64,000 nucleotides of DNA from Deinandra increscens subsp. villosa (taxonomy: Eukaryota; Streptophyta; Magnoliopsida; Asterales; Asteraceae): the NCBI GenBank assembly GCA_039602395.1, contig JBCNJP010000006.1:54153502-54217501 (forward strand), written 5' to 3'. This document shows positions 32,599-43,000 of the stretch, one piece after another. Within the stretch, counting starts at the first letter, position 1. Each line of letters starts with the position of its first letter. The translations under genes were made by a program, and so were the position numbers. The notes beneath the pieces are model-generated. The model saw nothing but the letters and a program-made list of their open reading frames with translations, had not been told where the DNA came from and searched no databases.

Positions 32599-35500
32599 TT
32601 ATTCAATCTTTTCCACTCCAAGCATAAATTTCATTTCTTCAAATTTCCCTCTTGGTAATGGTTTCGTTAATACATCTGCTCTTTGCATTTCACTCTTCAC
32701 AAACTCAACCTTTAGTTCTTCTTTCTCTACACATTCCCGTATATAATGAAATCTAGTTTGTATATGCTTAGAACGCCCATGAAAAACAGGATTTTTCATT
32801 AGAGAAATGGCTGATTTGTTGTCCACAAAGAGTGTGGCAACCTGTTGCTTAGCTGCTGTAATTTCTTCCAAGAGACTATGCAGCCAAATAGCTTGAGTAG
32901 CTGCTGAGGTAGCAGACATATACTCAGCTTCACATGATGATAAAGCAACAGTTTTCTGCTTTGAGGATTGCCAGGACACTGCAGAATCATTGAAATAAAA
33001 CACATTTCCTGAAGTACTCTTCCCATCTGCTGTATCAGTTAAATGATTACTATCACAAAACCCAACCAGTCCTGAACCCTCAGTGTTTTTGTATCTAATT
33101 CCTTCATGAACTGTTCCTTTTACATATCTGATTAGATGCTTAACTGCTTTCATGTGCAGTTCCTTAGGTTCACTCATAAACCTGCTCACATAACTCACAG
33201 CAAATGTGATGTCAGGTCTCGTTTGTGTTAAGTACCTGAGTGACCCAACTAGTCTTCTATACTCAGTTCCATCTATGGCTGGACTTCCTTCTGATTTGTA
33301 AAGATTTAACCCTGGTTCCATTGGGATTTTTACTTCATTACAATCTTCCAATCCTGCCATCTTAACCAACTTTGATGCATAAGACGACTGTTTTATAGAA
33401 ACACCAAGATCATCTTGCTTGACCTCTATTCCCAAATAATAACACAATTTGCCCATATCAGTCATCTCAAACTTGAGTTTCATTTGGCTCTTGAACTCAT
33501 CTACATCCTCTTTGTTACTTCCAGTCACTAACAAATCATCCACATAAATCCCAATTATGATGAGTGACCCATTAACAGATTTTACATAGATAGCCTGTTC
33601 CCTTGGACATCTTCTAAATCCTATTTCCCTTAACACCTCATCTAACCTGTGATTCCAGGCTCTTGGTGCCTGCCTTAGACCATATAGAGCTTTCACAAGT
33701 TTATAAACCTTCTGTTCAGCCCCTTTTTTCTCATACCCTTCAGGCTGTTTAACATATACATCTTCTCTAAGATCTCCATGTAGAAATGCTGCCTTCACAT
33801 CTAAGTGATACACACACCACCTCATCTTGGCTGCTAATGCCAAAATCAGTCTAATGGACTCAATTCTGGCCACTGGTGCAAAGGCATCTTCAAAATCAAT
33901 CCCAAGCTGCTGGACATAACCCTTTGCAACCAGCCTTGCTTTGTGTTTAGTAACCTTGCCTGAAGCATCTCTCTTGATTTTGTAAACCCATTTAAGTCCT
34001 ATAGGATTACATCTAACAGGTGGATCAGTTAAAAACCAAGTCTTGTTCTTCTCTATTGTCAAGATTTCTTCATTCATAGCTATTCTCCACTCCTTTTCTT
34101 TAACAGCCTCACTGAAGTTTAATGGTTCCCCTTCTTGTGCCAGCAACAATTGGATCCTTTCCTCTTGCTCTTCTACATGTTGACCATGCCTGACCCTTCC
34201 ATCCAACACATAATCTGTCAACCTAGTGGACAGAACTGGTATTCTTGCAGACCTTCTTACCCCTTCTTGAGGTTGCTCCTGCACCTGTCTTGGACTTGAA
34301 TTATGATCTTGGTCAGAGCTTGTTCCTTCACCATGTGGCACATAAGGTTCACTCCCATAATCATATCCACCTGCAGTTGCTTCATCACAAACACTAAACT
34401 CATTGAAAACATTAGTACCATTAGTTAAATCAGTATTTCCTGATGACCATTTTACCCTCTTAGTCTCATCAAAGACAACATCTCTACTTACCACCACTTT
34501 TCCCTTTTGAACATCATACATTCTATGTCCTTTTGATCCTGGTTCACTTCCTAAATATGCCATAGGTGTACTTCTATCCTCTAATTTTGTCAAGCCTGGT
34601 TGATTGGATTTCACATAACCAACACATCCAAAAACTTTTAAATGTGCTAAATTTGGTTTCCTGCCTTTATATTTTTCATATGGTGTACTATTCTTGACAG
34701 ATTTAGTTGGAATTCTATTCAAAATATAAACAGAGTGTCTTACCCCTTCTGCCCAAAATTCTTGTGGTATATTCATAGCTCTAAGCATACTTCTAGTCAT
34801 GTTTAAAACAGATCTATTCCTTCTCTCAACAGACCTATTCTGCTGAGGTGTATAAGGAGTAGTTAACCATCTAGTTATTCCCTCCTTTTCACAAAAATTA
34901 TTGAACTCATTGGATGTAAATTCCCCACCCCTATCAGATCTTAACAATTTTATTTTATGACCAGACTCATTTTCAACTATGGCTTTAAATTTTTTAAAAT
35001 TATCAAAGGCTTGATCCTTTGACTTCAACATATATACCCACATAAATTTTGTACAATCATCAACTATCAGCAGAAAATACCTGTTACCTGCTGTGGTAGT
35101 TGGTGATATTGGGCCACATAGGTCCATAGACACTATTTGCATAGGTTGATCAGCACTATACTTAGCCTCCTTTGGGAAAGAAGACCTGGTTTGCTTTCCA
35201 GCCAAACAAGCCTCACAAACCTTCTTTAAGTGACCTACCAGTGGTACTCCTTCTACTAATCCTTTTGACACCATGGCTTGCATTGATTCAAATCCCATGT
35301 GCCCAAGTCTCCCATGCCAAAGCCATGAATCCTGTTCAAGATTAGCATGAAAACACATAGGATTACCAATTGAAAAACGTACCTTATACAACCTGTTTGC
35401 AGACTTTCCAACTTTCAGCAACAAGACACCTTCCTTGTCATACATCCATAGAAAATTGTTTTTCATTTTAATCTCACATCCAGACTCAGTTACTTGACCC

Positions 35501-36720
35501 AAACTCAGGATATTGCTTCTTAATGTGGGTATGTAATACACATTACTAAGCACTCTTTGTTCACCATTCTTGCACTCAAGAACCACTGATCCTTTACCCT
35601 CTATAGTCACACTTGAACCATCTCCAAACTTTACACTGCCACTTACATTCCTGTCAATTTTAGAAAAACAACCCTGACTTCCAGTCATATGGTTTGATGC
35701 CCCATTATCTAAATACCACCATTCACCCTCTTTTCCTTCTGATTCTGAATTGTACTTAGCAGGCATCACTTTGTGTTCATTCAACAACACAAACTCCTTT
35801 TTCTCCTTGACAGCAGCCATTAGAAGTTGAGGCTCTTCCTCATCTTCATTAATTCTATGTAAGTTGGCCTCATGTTTATTCTTGGTTGGACACTCAGAGG
35901 CATAATGCCCAAGTATATCACACTTGAAGCATTTTATTTTTGACTTATCTTTTACAGATTTCTTACCCTTTTCAGACTTGTTTTTATTCCACTTCTTTTT
36001 CCCTAAACCATCAGCATGACTCTTATCCTTTCCAGCAGTCTTTTGCCTATTTTGCCATTCTGCATAAGTGAGTAAAAGTTGCTCATTCTTAACTTGACTA
36101 GGTTGAACTGATTGACTACTCTTTGCCTTTGATTTAGTCCTTTCTTCAAAGGCCTTCAATCTACCTATAGCTTCGGGCAATTGCATTGTGTCTAATTCCA
36201 CAAACTGCTCAATTGATGCCACTATATGTATAAACCTATCAGGTAAAGAATCAAGAAACTTCCTCACTAACACTGATTCCTCATAAGGTGTTCCTAAACT
36301 GCTTGCTCTAGAGGCTAATCCTCCTAATTTTGAAGCAAAATCATCAATAGTTTCTTCTTCCTGCATTCTCAAAGACTCAAACTCACTCCTAAGAGATTGC
36401 AGTCTAGCCTTGACTACCTTATCTACTCCTATGAACCTTTGTTTTACTGCAACCCAGACATCTTTTGCAGTATCATACTTGGCCACTTGAAGGACCAAAT
36501 CTTCAGGTAATGCCTGATAAAGATATGCAATCGCTGTTGCATTCTTTTTATCATCAACTACAGTTGTAGAGTTAGTCTCAATTACCTCCCATAAACCGTG
36601 CACGTTGAGAATTGCCTTCATTCTCACCGCCCATATTGTGTAATTCGTCATGGACAGCACCGGACATTGAAGCGTAATTGGGGCATGATCTCTAACCGGA
36701 GGGATATTTGATGCAGACAT
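32599..36720 (-). CDS. Copia gag-pol polyprotein, full length
   Basis: 1373 residues, no internal stop. Order: gag (~1-200); CCHC knuckle CFKCDILGHYASEC (~264-277); protease WWYLDNGASNHMTG (~335), with DNGA where many families have DSGA; GAG_pre-integrase HH-CC zinc region (~470-515); integrase core with D ~531 (SMDLCGP), D ~595 (LRSDRGGEF) and E ~631 (SVERRNRS), a DDE triad with about 35 residues between the last two; RT with YVDD (~1058); RNase H (CDSNHLTD, ~1222; SSCEAEYM; LFVDNKSAI) and the ADVLTKPLPRGK tail. Integrase precedes RT, which defines copia. The ATG is the first after a short ~170-base leader. The protein would make virus-like particles, cDNA and integration complexes. The integrase block reads QQNRSVER where QQNG.(V/S)ER is usual, possibly a missense change. 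Confidence 0.95.
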   Translation of the reverse strand: MSASNIPPVRDHAPITLQCPVLSMTNYTIWAVRMKAILNVHGLWEVIETNSTTVVDDKKNATAIAYLYQALPEDLVLQVAKYDTAKDVWVAVKQRFIGVDKVVKARLQSLRSEFESLRMQEEETIDDFASKLGGLASRASSLGTPYEESVLVRKFLDSLPDRFIHIVASIEQFVELDTMQLPEAIGRLKAFEERTKSKAKSSQSVQPSQVKNEQLLLTYAEWQNRQKTAGKDKSHADGLGKKKWNKNKSEKGKKSVKDKSKIKCFKCDILGHYASECPTKNKHEANLHRINEDEEEPQLLMAAVKEKKEFVLLNEHKVMPAKYNSESEGKEGEWWYLDNGASNHMTGSQGCFSKIDRNVSGSVKFGDGSSVTIEGKGSVVLECKNGEQRVLSNVYYIPTLRSNILSLGQVTESGCEIKMKNNFLWMYDKEGVLLLKVGKSANRLYKVRFSIGNPMCFHANLEQDSWLWHGRLGHMGFESMQAMVSKGLVEGVPLVGHLKKVCEACLAGKQTRSSFPKEAKYSADQPMQIVSMDLCGPISPTTTAGNRYFLLIVDDCTKFMWVYMLKSKDQAFDNFKKFKAIVENESGHKIKLLRSDRGGEFTSNEFNNFCEKEGITRWLTTPYTPQQNRSVERRNRSVLNMTRSMLRAMNIPQEFWAEGVRHSVYILNRIPTKSVKNSTPYEKYKGRKPNLAHLKVFGCVGYVKSNQPGLTKLEDRSTPMAYLGSEPGSKGHRMYDVQKGKVVVSRDVVFDETKRVKWSSGNTDLTNGTNVFNEFSVCDEATAGGYDYGSEPYVPHGEGTSSDQDHNSSPRQVQEQPQEGVRRSARIPVLSTRLTDYVLDGRVRHGQHVEEQEERIQLLLAQEGEPLNFSEAVKEKEWRIAMNEEILTIEKNKTWFLTDPPVRCNPIGLKWVYKIKRDASGKVTKHKARLVAKGYVQQLGIDFEDAFAPVARIESIRLILALAAKMRWCVYHLDVKAAFLHGDLREDVYVKQPEGYEKKGAEQKVYKLVKALYGLRQAPRAWNHRLDEVLREIGFRRCPREQAIYVKSVNGSLIIIGIYVDDLLVTGSNKEDVDEFKSQMKLKFEMTDMGKLCYYLGIEVKQDDLGVSIKQSSYASKLVKMAGLEDCNEVKIPMEPGLNLYKSEGSPAIDGTEYRRLVGSLRYLTQTRPDITFAVSYVSRFMSEPKELHMKAVKHLIRYVKGTVHEGIRYKNTEGSGLVGFCDSNHLTDTADGKSTSGNVFYFNDSAVSWQSSKQKTVALSSCEAEYMSATSAATQAIWLHSLLEEITAAKQQVATLFVDNKSAISLMKNPVFHGRSKHIQTRFHYIRECVEKEELKVEFVKSEMQRADVLTKPLPRGKFEEMKFMLGVEKIE

Positions 36721-36894
36721 TACAGGTTGTGGCTGATCAATCGAAGGAGTTGACGGAGTTCTTGGCCTTTGAGGGGACGGCCTTCTCGGCGATGAGAGAA
36801 ATCGATGAATCTTGACACCTTCAGAGGATCAGCGATCCTTTCCAATTGTTGTCGGAGATCTTCAATTGATCGGAGAGCTGATCGGCGAGACCAA

Positions 36895-36906
36895 GCTCTG
36901 ATACCA
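36895..36906 (-). promoter_or_regulatory. Primer-binding site of copia C (tRNA-iMet)
   Basis: The complement reads TGGTATCAGAGC, two bases inside the 5' LTR (36909-37111). It is an exact match to the usual plant initiator-Met site. Confidence 0.95.
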
Positions 36907-36908
36907 AA

Positions 36909-37111
36909 TGAAATCAGGCCAGGAATCTAGAAATTGAATTGGGGAAATCGTAAACTCAAATCTCATTAATCAACAACCTAATCTACTTATACAGTGATTA
37001 CAAACGGTAAGCTAACAAGATTAAAACAGAAATTAACGGCACTAAAAGAAAACTACAAGTTCAGTCCCTGAACTTTATTACACTTGTCACTTTTGAGCTT
37101 AACTTCTAACA
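36909..37111 (-). mobile_element. 5' LTR of copia C
   Basis: 203 bp, promoter LTR of copia C. No strong TATA box stands out in this short LTR, though a ttatacag stretch lies on the plus strand at about 36986-36993. It appears identical to the 3' LTR. Confidence 0.95.
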
Positions 37112-37170
37112 CAACCATCCAACCCGCCCAAATTGTCACCGTATATTTTTCAAGAAAACGATGGACTTAC

Positions 37171-37355
37171 TCCCAAGGGTCATTCCCAAGAAGGATAACA
37201 TCATTCTCGTGATCCACATAGACACCGTATATTCTTCGTTCCTCTTCTAGCTGACGCTCAATATGAAACATTCGGGCCAAGTTTTGTTTGAGCTCATCAT
37301 ACCCTGAATATGCAGTAATATCAATTTTCCTTCCAACCGCTCCTTGTTTGATGAC
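37171..37355 (-). pseudogene. Orphan auxin response factor (ARF) PB1-domain exon
   Basis: A 185-base exon with acceptor (gtag, complement of 37356-37359) and donor (gtaagt, complement of 37165-37170). It encodes VIKQGAVGRKIDITAYSGYD, then ELKQNLARMF and YVDHENDVILLGNDPWE. This is the C-terminal PB1 (domain III/IV) of ARF transcription factors, with the basic-face lysine and the acidic D.END....NDPW motif. PB1 mediates ARF-Aux/IAA and ARF-ARF binding in the nucleus. The residues are nearest the ARF5/7/19 type. No other ARF exon lies nearby, so it is a gene fragment. Reading frame and splice sites are intact. Confidence 0.85.
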
Positions 37356-37379
37356 CTACATTAACCCAAAGTAATATTT

Positions 37380-40180
37380 TAATTCTCAGATGGTTACAAA
37401 CATATCTTGTTGGTAAAAAAAACCGACTCACAATGAATTAAAAGAAAAAATATAAGCGAAATTTTTTATTGACCCAAAAAAGTTGAACCGATCCATTATT
37501 ATCAAATGCTTATTTATATTTATATATATTACAATTGGAATTGAAGTGTTGTGAGAAGTTTTTACTATTCATAACCGGTCAATAATAAATTTACACGACT
37601 TCTCTTCATTTAGGCATGAGTGACGCGTGTATGGAGAGGCCACAAGACAAAGACGCGTGCACCTGCTTTTGTATACGTCATCCGTCTCTTCTCTCTTCTC
37701 TCCTCCATTCCTCATTATTTCATCCAAATCTTGGAAGACAAAGACTTAGAGTTCCTGCCTCCTACCATCGTGTTCCGCCACTGCTTTGTTGTCGGAAATC
37801 TCTCTGCTCATCTTACCCGTCCGCATTCTTCCTCTATACGCGAGAAACTAATTTTGGGGAAAATATAAGATAACTAGGGTTAGATAAATGGGTTTTGTTG
37901 GATCGAAGATCTGGGGAGATTGGGTGCTATGAATGCGAAGAGAGCTTGAAGTCGGTAAGCGCCATTTTTAGTGGTGATTTTGTTCCCATTGCCACGAAAA
38001 TGTTCGATTTTGTTCCACGTATTTGATTTTGATGATCTTTTCTTCATCATGTTCAACTTGAACAATGAATCCATTTCGTGGTAAATTCCGATCCCACATC
38101 TTGAAATCATCGATGGTAAAAACCCAAATACAGAATTAAAGTGAAAGGGATTTTGGTTTTGAAGGTTTCAAATTTGAAGTTGGGTTCAGAATTCTCTCAT
38201 CTTCTCCATTTCAAAAACCCTAGATCTCCGATCTGATAGTGACCATGTTTCCGTATATTCTAAATATAATGGAGTTCATCTCAGTTGTAGCTTTATTGCT
38301 TCGTGCATGTCATTCAGGTATTCAACATCTAAGCAAATCAATTCCTTATCTATCAGACTTTGTTTTTTCTTGCTTTCACGATGATTTTTCTATCATTGTA
38401 TTAGTTTTGAAAATCCGAGATCACTCGAAGTGTGTCGAGCAAAATTTTTAGCTATCTTTGCTCTCAACTTTTGATGCTTTTGTCATTTCTTATCAAAATA
38501 TTTGTTGATTCCGTGAAGAACGAAAATTGAAGATGCTTATTAAGTTTGTCTTTATGTTTTCTATTTGCTTTGTTTGCCAATTTACCAAGTTTGGACTCAA
38601 TAGAGTCATAACTGATCTACAGTTAAGTGGGTTACCTTTTGTGGTGAATCTTTGTTATAAAACTGAAAAGTTGTCACTGCATTATGTTGTTAAAATCGCG
38701 TAAAGACCTGAAAATGTGGCTCATTTTTGAAATATTAACAACTTCAAAATATGGTCTTATTTCACACTCTAATGTCTTATGTATGATTTTGTTACTTTAT
38801 TAGTTAATCTTTTGTCTTTATGTATTGCATTTGCTTTGTTTATCCATTTATCAGTTTTGGACCGCCTCATGGATGAGATAGTATCTCAAATTAACTTAGG
38901 ATATACTTCAAGCCTTTCACGTTTATAGGTATTGAGTGTTAAAAGGGTGTTTTCTTGCTTGATTGTCATTTAGGTTAGTATTAAGTGTTGTTAGTGTCTT
39001 AATTTTATAATAATTGGTGCTATAATAACTTAGGATGTCATGTCATAATATATGATTTTCAAAAGTAAAGAGGGCAAAAGAACAAGGGAATGCGAATGCT
39101 TTAAAATTATCATCAGGTCAGTTTTAGCTTCCATTCCATTAATTTTAAGTTTAGAAATTTAGGAGTTTTGGTTTTGGACTTTTTAATGTTATGCCAGGTT
39201 TATGTTTTTAGAGTTTTACAGCTAGAATGAGTTTAAGATTTTCAAAGGAAGATGGGATTAAGAACGAGCAATCCAATTTAGGATTTCTCCACCTTTTTTT
39301 CTTTTACCCCTTTTCATCTTCTTTCTAAATTGGCAAATGACGAAAGCATTTTTTATGTGAAACCCAACCTAAGCTAAACAGTGGATTTGAGATTAGCATA
39401 CTCATTTTGAATTTAACTTGACATGTAGCTCATAACCTTTGTGATCCCCAGGACAACAAACCAAACGCCACATCAGGTAATAATTCAGCTACTATGTTGG
39501 AAAAAAAACATGCAATTCACTGATTTTATACAGATGTGCTTACTTGACTCTTTATCACTTTAGTTTTTAAGTGCTTGCAGCCTGCAAATGTATCAATATT
39601 ATGGGATATGGTACTTATGAGGCCATGACAACGATACTGTTTGTATAGTCGTCTCTATGTTACTATTTCATTTGGTTCTGATTAAGTTCAGGGACAATAG
39701 CTAAAGTTGACCCTTTATCATTTTAGTTTTCAAGTGCTTTGTAGCCTGCAAATGTAAGAATCTTATGCGATATGGTACTAATTCGTATACATGTTCTCTA
39801 TATTGTTGTTTATGTCCTTCACAGCAGGAAACTGCAAAGAGATGTCTCAATTGAAAACCAAACATGCAAAGACATGCCTCAATTGAAAATTAAACATGCA
39901 AATACCTGCTGTTTATAGCTATAGTTCGTATGAATAAGTCGATGGTTTGTTTAATTTACTGATTGGTCTTGGGTAATAGTTCACCCGTTTTTCGATTAGA
40001 CAACATAACACATGTGTTCATTATGTATGTAATTGTATAATTTGTCTAGCAGCGTGCAAGATGAAGTGTGTTGCAAGATGAATCATTCAGTTTTAACCAC
40101 TTGCTAAGACAAATAACGAGGGTGGTTAAGACAAATAACGAGGGTGGCCCGCCGCAACGCGCGGGCGGTTCACCATCTCG
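37380..40180 (+). mobile_element. Helitron-like element, plus strand, 3' end at 40180
   Basis: It ends with the hairpin gcccgccgcaacgcgcgggc (40147-40166), then ggttcaccatctcg. From about 38815 to the end it is homologous, inverted, to 18912-20000. Internally, 38545-38600 and 38810-38865 are diverged copies of one segment (tttgtctttatgt...ttgctttgttt). The left part (37600-38200) contains 5'UTR-like CT-rich DNA and an unidentified ORF on the minus strand. The 5' end is not defined and may lie anywhere from ~37380. The ARF exon may or may not be part of it. Confidence 0.5.
37966..38103 (-). other. Unidentified exon-like ORF
   Basis: A minus-strand frame, ending at a stop near 37966, reads FKMWDRNLPRNGFIVQVEHD, then KIIKIKYVEQNRTFSWQWEQ. 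The composition is protein-like, but I do not recognise the family. The listed minus ORF (37880-38110) is in another frame. It could be a captured fragment in the Helitron. Confidence 0.25.
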
Positions 40181-40854
40181 TTACTTTTATACTTAAAGTC
40201 ATAATGTTAATACTAATTGACCCATTATATTATTTGTTTTAGTACATAATTCGTTCATCCAAGAAAGTTCACTCTTTGTTTTCTGATGTCTAACCCTAAC
40301 TTGTTCCTAGTTCTTTTCTCTAACATCTCATATTTTTGGTTCGTTCTTATAAGTTATAAACAATTGTATTATTATCACCAACGTTCTAGCCAACTTTAAC
40401 AAGTTCAAACTCGTTCATTCTTAAAGAAGTACACTTACAATTGCACAATTGTTCATTCCTATAGTGATAAATTTTGCATTTTGTAATGGGTATTATTTAG
40501 ATATGTCTTTAAAAATAAAATAAATTAATAAAAAAGAAAGAAAAAAACTAAAAAACCGTACCAAAACCAATCGGTTTTAAATAATTAAAAAGCGATCCAC
40601 TCATTGTCGATTTAGGGTAAAAACATAATAAATCGAAAAATCGAAACCAGCCGGTTAAAAAAAATTAAAAACCGATCCACTCAGTTTCAGTTTTGAGTAA
40701 AAACTAAATTGAATAGAACCGTCTTTAAAATTATAATTAATAAAAAAAGTAATAAATAAACTAAACAAAAGTAAATTGTTATATAATAAACAAAAATCAT
40801 ATTAAATATTTAAATTGTAAAAAATATTTGGTTAACTAATAATTAATTTTTAAA
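40181..40854. other. No gene seen
   Basis: AT-rich DNA. 40545-40735 has repeated aaaccg/cggttt motifs (accgat, accagccggtt, aaccgatccactca twice), probably a relic of a hAT element with AAACCG subterminal repeats like the one at 48857. No terminal repeats could be paired. Confidence 0.4.
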
Positions 40855-41185
40855 TAATTTATAGAGTTAAATACTATTTGCGTCCATGTGGTTTGGTGAT
40901 TTTAACTACTTGAGTCCATTTTTCAGATTATTAACAAATATCGCCTGAGGTTTGTATTTTGTTGCCATTTAAGTCCCTGAGATTAATGGGGTTACATTTT
41001 TCTGTTAAGTAGAAGGGGTATTTCAGTTTGTCAATATAAAAGAGACTAGTTATGTAAGTTACTAAAAGTAGGGGACTAGTTCTGTAACTTCAAAACATCC
41101 CCCTACAACCCCATAACAATCGATACTCTGTATTAATTGTGAGTTCTCGTATCGTTGTAGCTACGTCCTCGAGATCTCATTGTTT

Positions 41186-41632
41186 TGTTGATCGAATCCT
41201 GAATCGTTATAATAAATAAACAGATGATACAATAAAGATTACCTGTTGGTAGGAGAGTTCACGTTAGCGGTCAGATGATCCATCCTGTGTTGACTTGGTC
41301 GAGTTCCCCTTTAGGGTGTACGGTTAGGATGACTAAGGTGGATGAGGTCCACGAAATTGTTAGAGAGGGAGAGAGAGAGAGAGAGAGAGATCACGAAAAT
41401 ATGTAGGTGATTAGTAGGTGGTGTTTTTCTCTCCCTATGATCTCTATTTATACACCCAAGGGGAAACCCTAATCCTATCAATAAGGGCAATTACGTCCAT
41501 CAAATAAATGCCTGATAGGGTTAAATTAGGTAATAAGATCATTGATTATTTAAGATAAATGATTTAGGCCATAAATATAATATTATATATATATATACGT
41601 AAATATATATATATATATATATTATTCCAACA
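41186..41632 (-). mobile_element. 3' LTR of copia B
   Basis: 447 bp; complement starts TGTTGGAATAAT and ends TCGATCAACA. It contains a TATA box (tgtataaatagag, complement of 41443-41455), a (ga)n tract at 41367-41390 and (ta)n at 41585-41620. The polypurine tract aagtgggagaa (complement of 41633-41643) adjoins it. It is longer than the other LTR because of the two microsatellites. Confidence 0.9.
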
Positions 41633-41889
41633 TTCTCCCACTTGGCCGTGTAATCATTTATGATGAGCTATTAGATAAACCTGATAAGGGGTTAATACTC
41701 ATTTCAATTTTAAACCAGAATTGCAACAGAAAAATATAGTCATAGAATTGATTATCCAACTCAAGACCCCCATTAATCATACTATAATCTCAAATTTAAA
41801 ATTCAACTTAAATTTAGAATCAATGACAAGAATAAGCCCTTAACGTTGATTTATAATAAAATTGTCTATATGTTAATAAGGCATGCATA

Positions 41890-43000
41890 ATGGTCATTAG
41901 TAAACCTCGTCTTTATTGATGAGCTCTTAAAAGACTTATGAGGATAGACCTTAAGTTATAGGATCCTTAAGCATATCATGAATGTTTTCAATACAAGCAC
42001 TTAGTTTCCTCTATTTGTTCTTAAATGAACAATAATCTTGTATCGAAAATTTAATGCAGCTCCGCTCAAAACTGTTACTGTTTTAAACGATTAGGGTAGC
42101 TGACTTTATCACATTAAGTCTTCAATATGTTATTTATCTGAAGTTTAGGAATCTAGTGATAAATTTACCAACAACGTTTAGTGACAAACATATTATGTCA
42201 TAACTTAGGTTGTTGTTATCAGTTTCCCATGACTTCTTGATAATCCATAGATAAATCTGTCCGCAGACATAATGATATACCCCTGAGTTGACATTTCATA
42301 TCCTTTGAATACAATAAAGTCAAAATTTAGAGATAGTCAACTGCTTTAAGTTTCTCACTTCTTCTATAGTTCATATTTATAGTCTTTCGTTTCTTATAGA
42401 TATTGAAATGCCATCTTAAATGCTTTATAATGCACTAAACTTAGGAAATGGTCTTCATCATTTCTAGTATTTCATGAAGGCAATATCTAAACGAGTATAG
42501 ACTTGAACATAAGATTTAATTACTTGAACCTTTATTAGTAATCTCCTTTAGTTACTAAAGTTACATACTAAGAGCAACGTTGCATGTTGTAACGTGTTGA
42601 ACACATAGTTAAATCTAACGAGACTTAACTAGTGTCTCGTTAGGTTCAGCTTGATGTATTTTGATGTTTGTTGCATAAGAAGCATCTCCAAGATTTTAGT
42701 GTCAAAATTATGCGACAATAAGTCGCTTTGACTCATACAACAAAAACAATATATTACTTGGCTAAAATAATGTGTATAAGGGCAAGTGTTGTATTAGTTG
42801 CTCCCACGCATCTTAAGGTAGGCCCATTTTGTCCACTTATTATTGATGAAGAATTTACATTTATAATTTCATCAAACTTAAATTTCACTTGTAAGTTTGC
42901 TTATATTAAACCTTTATATGAATTTACTCATCTTAAAGACTAAGCGTTCTTTAACTTTTAGGCTTGAAACCTTTAGTTTTGTTTATGAACATGTCTTCAT
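41890..43000 (-). pseudogene. Copia B pol remnant
   Basis: Reading the minus strand in changing frames, I find LGDASYATNIKIHQ (near 42700, copia RT block 'LG.ASY.LGIKI'), SGVYHYVCGQIYLWIIKK (near 42270, RNase H block 'SGY.F.L.GGA.SWKS.K') and MLKDPIT.GLSS.VF (near 41950, tail 'M.ADPLTKGLP'). Stops occur every few dozen codons. The decay resembles that of copia A. Confidence 0.55.

Larger units (their letters stand above)
32262..37116 (-). mobile_element. Copia C: complete, apparently intact Ty1/copia element
   Basis: 4845 bp (32267-37111) with two 203-bp LTRs in which I find no difference. It has a perfect 5-bp duplication CAACC (32262-32266, 37112-37116), a tRNA-iMet primer-binding site, a polypurine tract and one uninterrupted 1373-codon gag-pol ORF. 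All hallmarks of a very recent insertion are present. It lies in minus orientation and abuts the hAT MITE. It may be mobile, and could supply proteins in trans to defective relatives. Confidence 0.95.

Noticed and set aside
32799..33026. 75-codon minus ORF
   Set aside because: Shadow frame of the copia C RNase H region.
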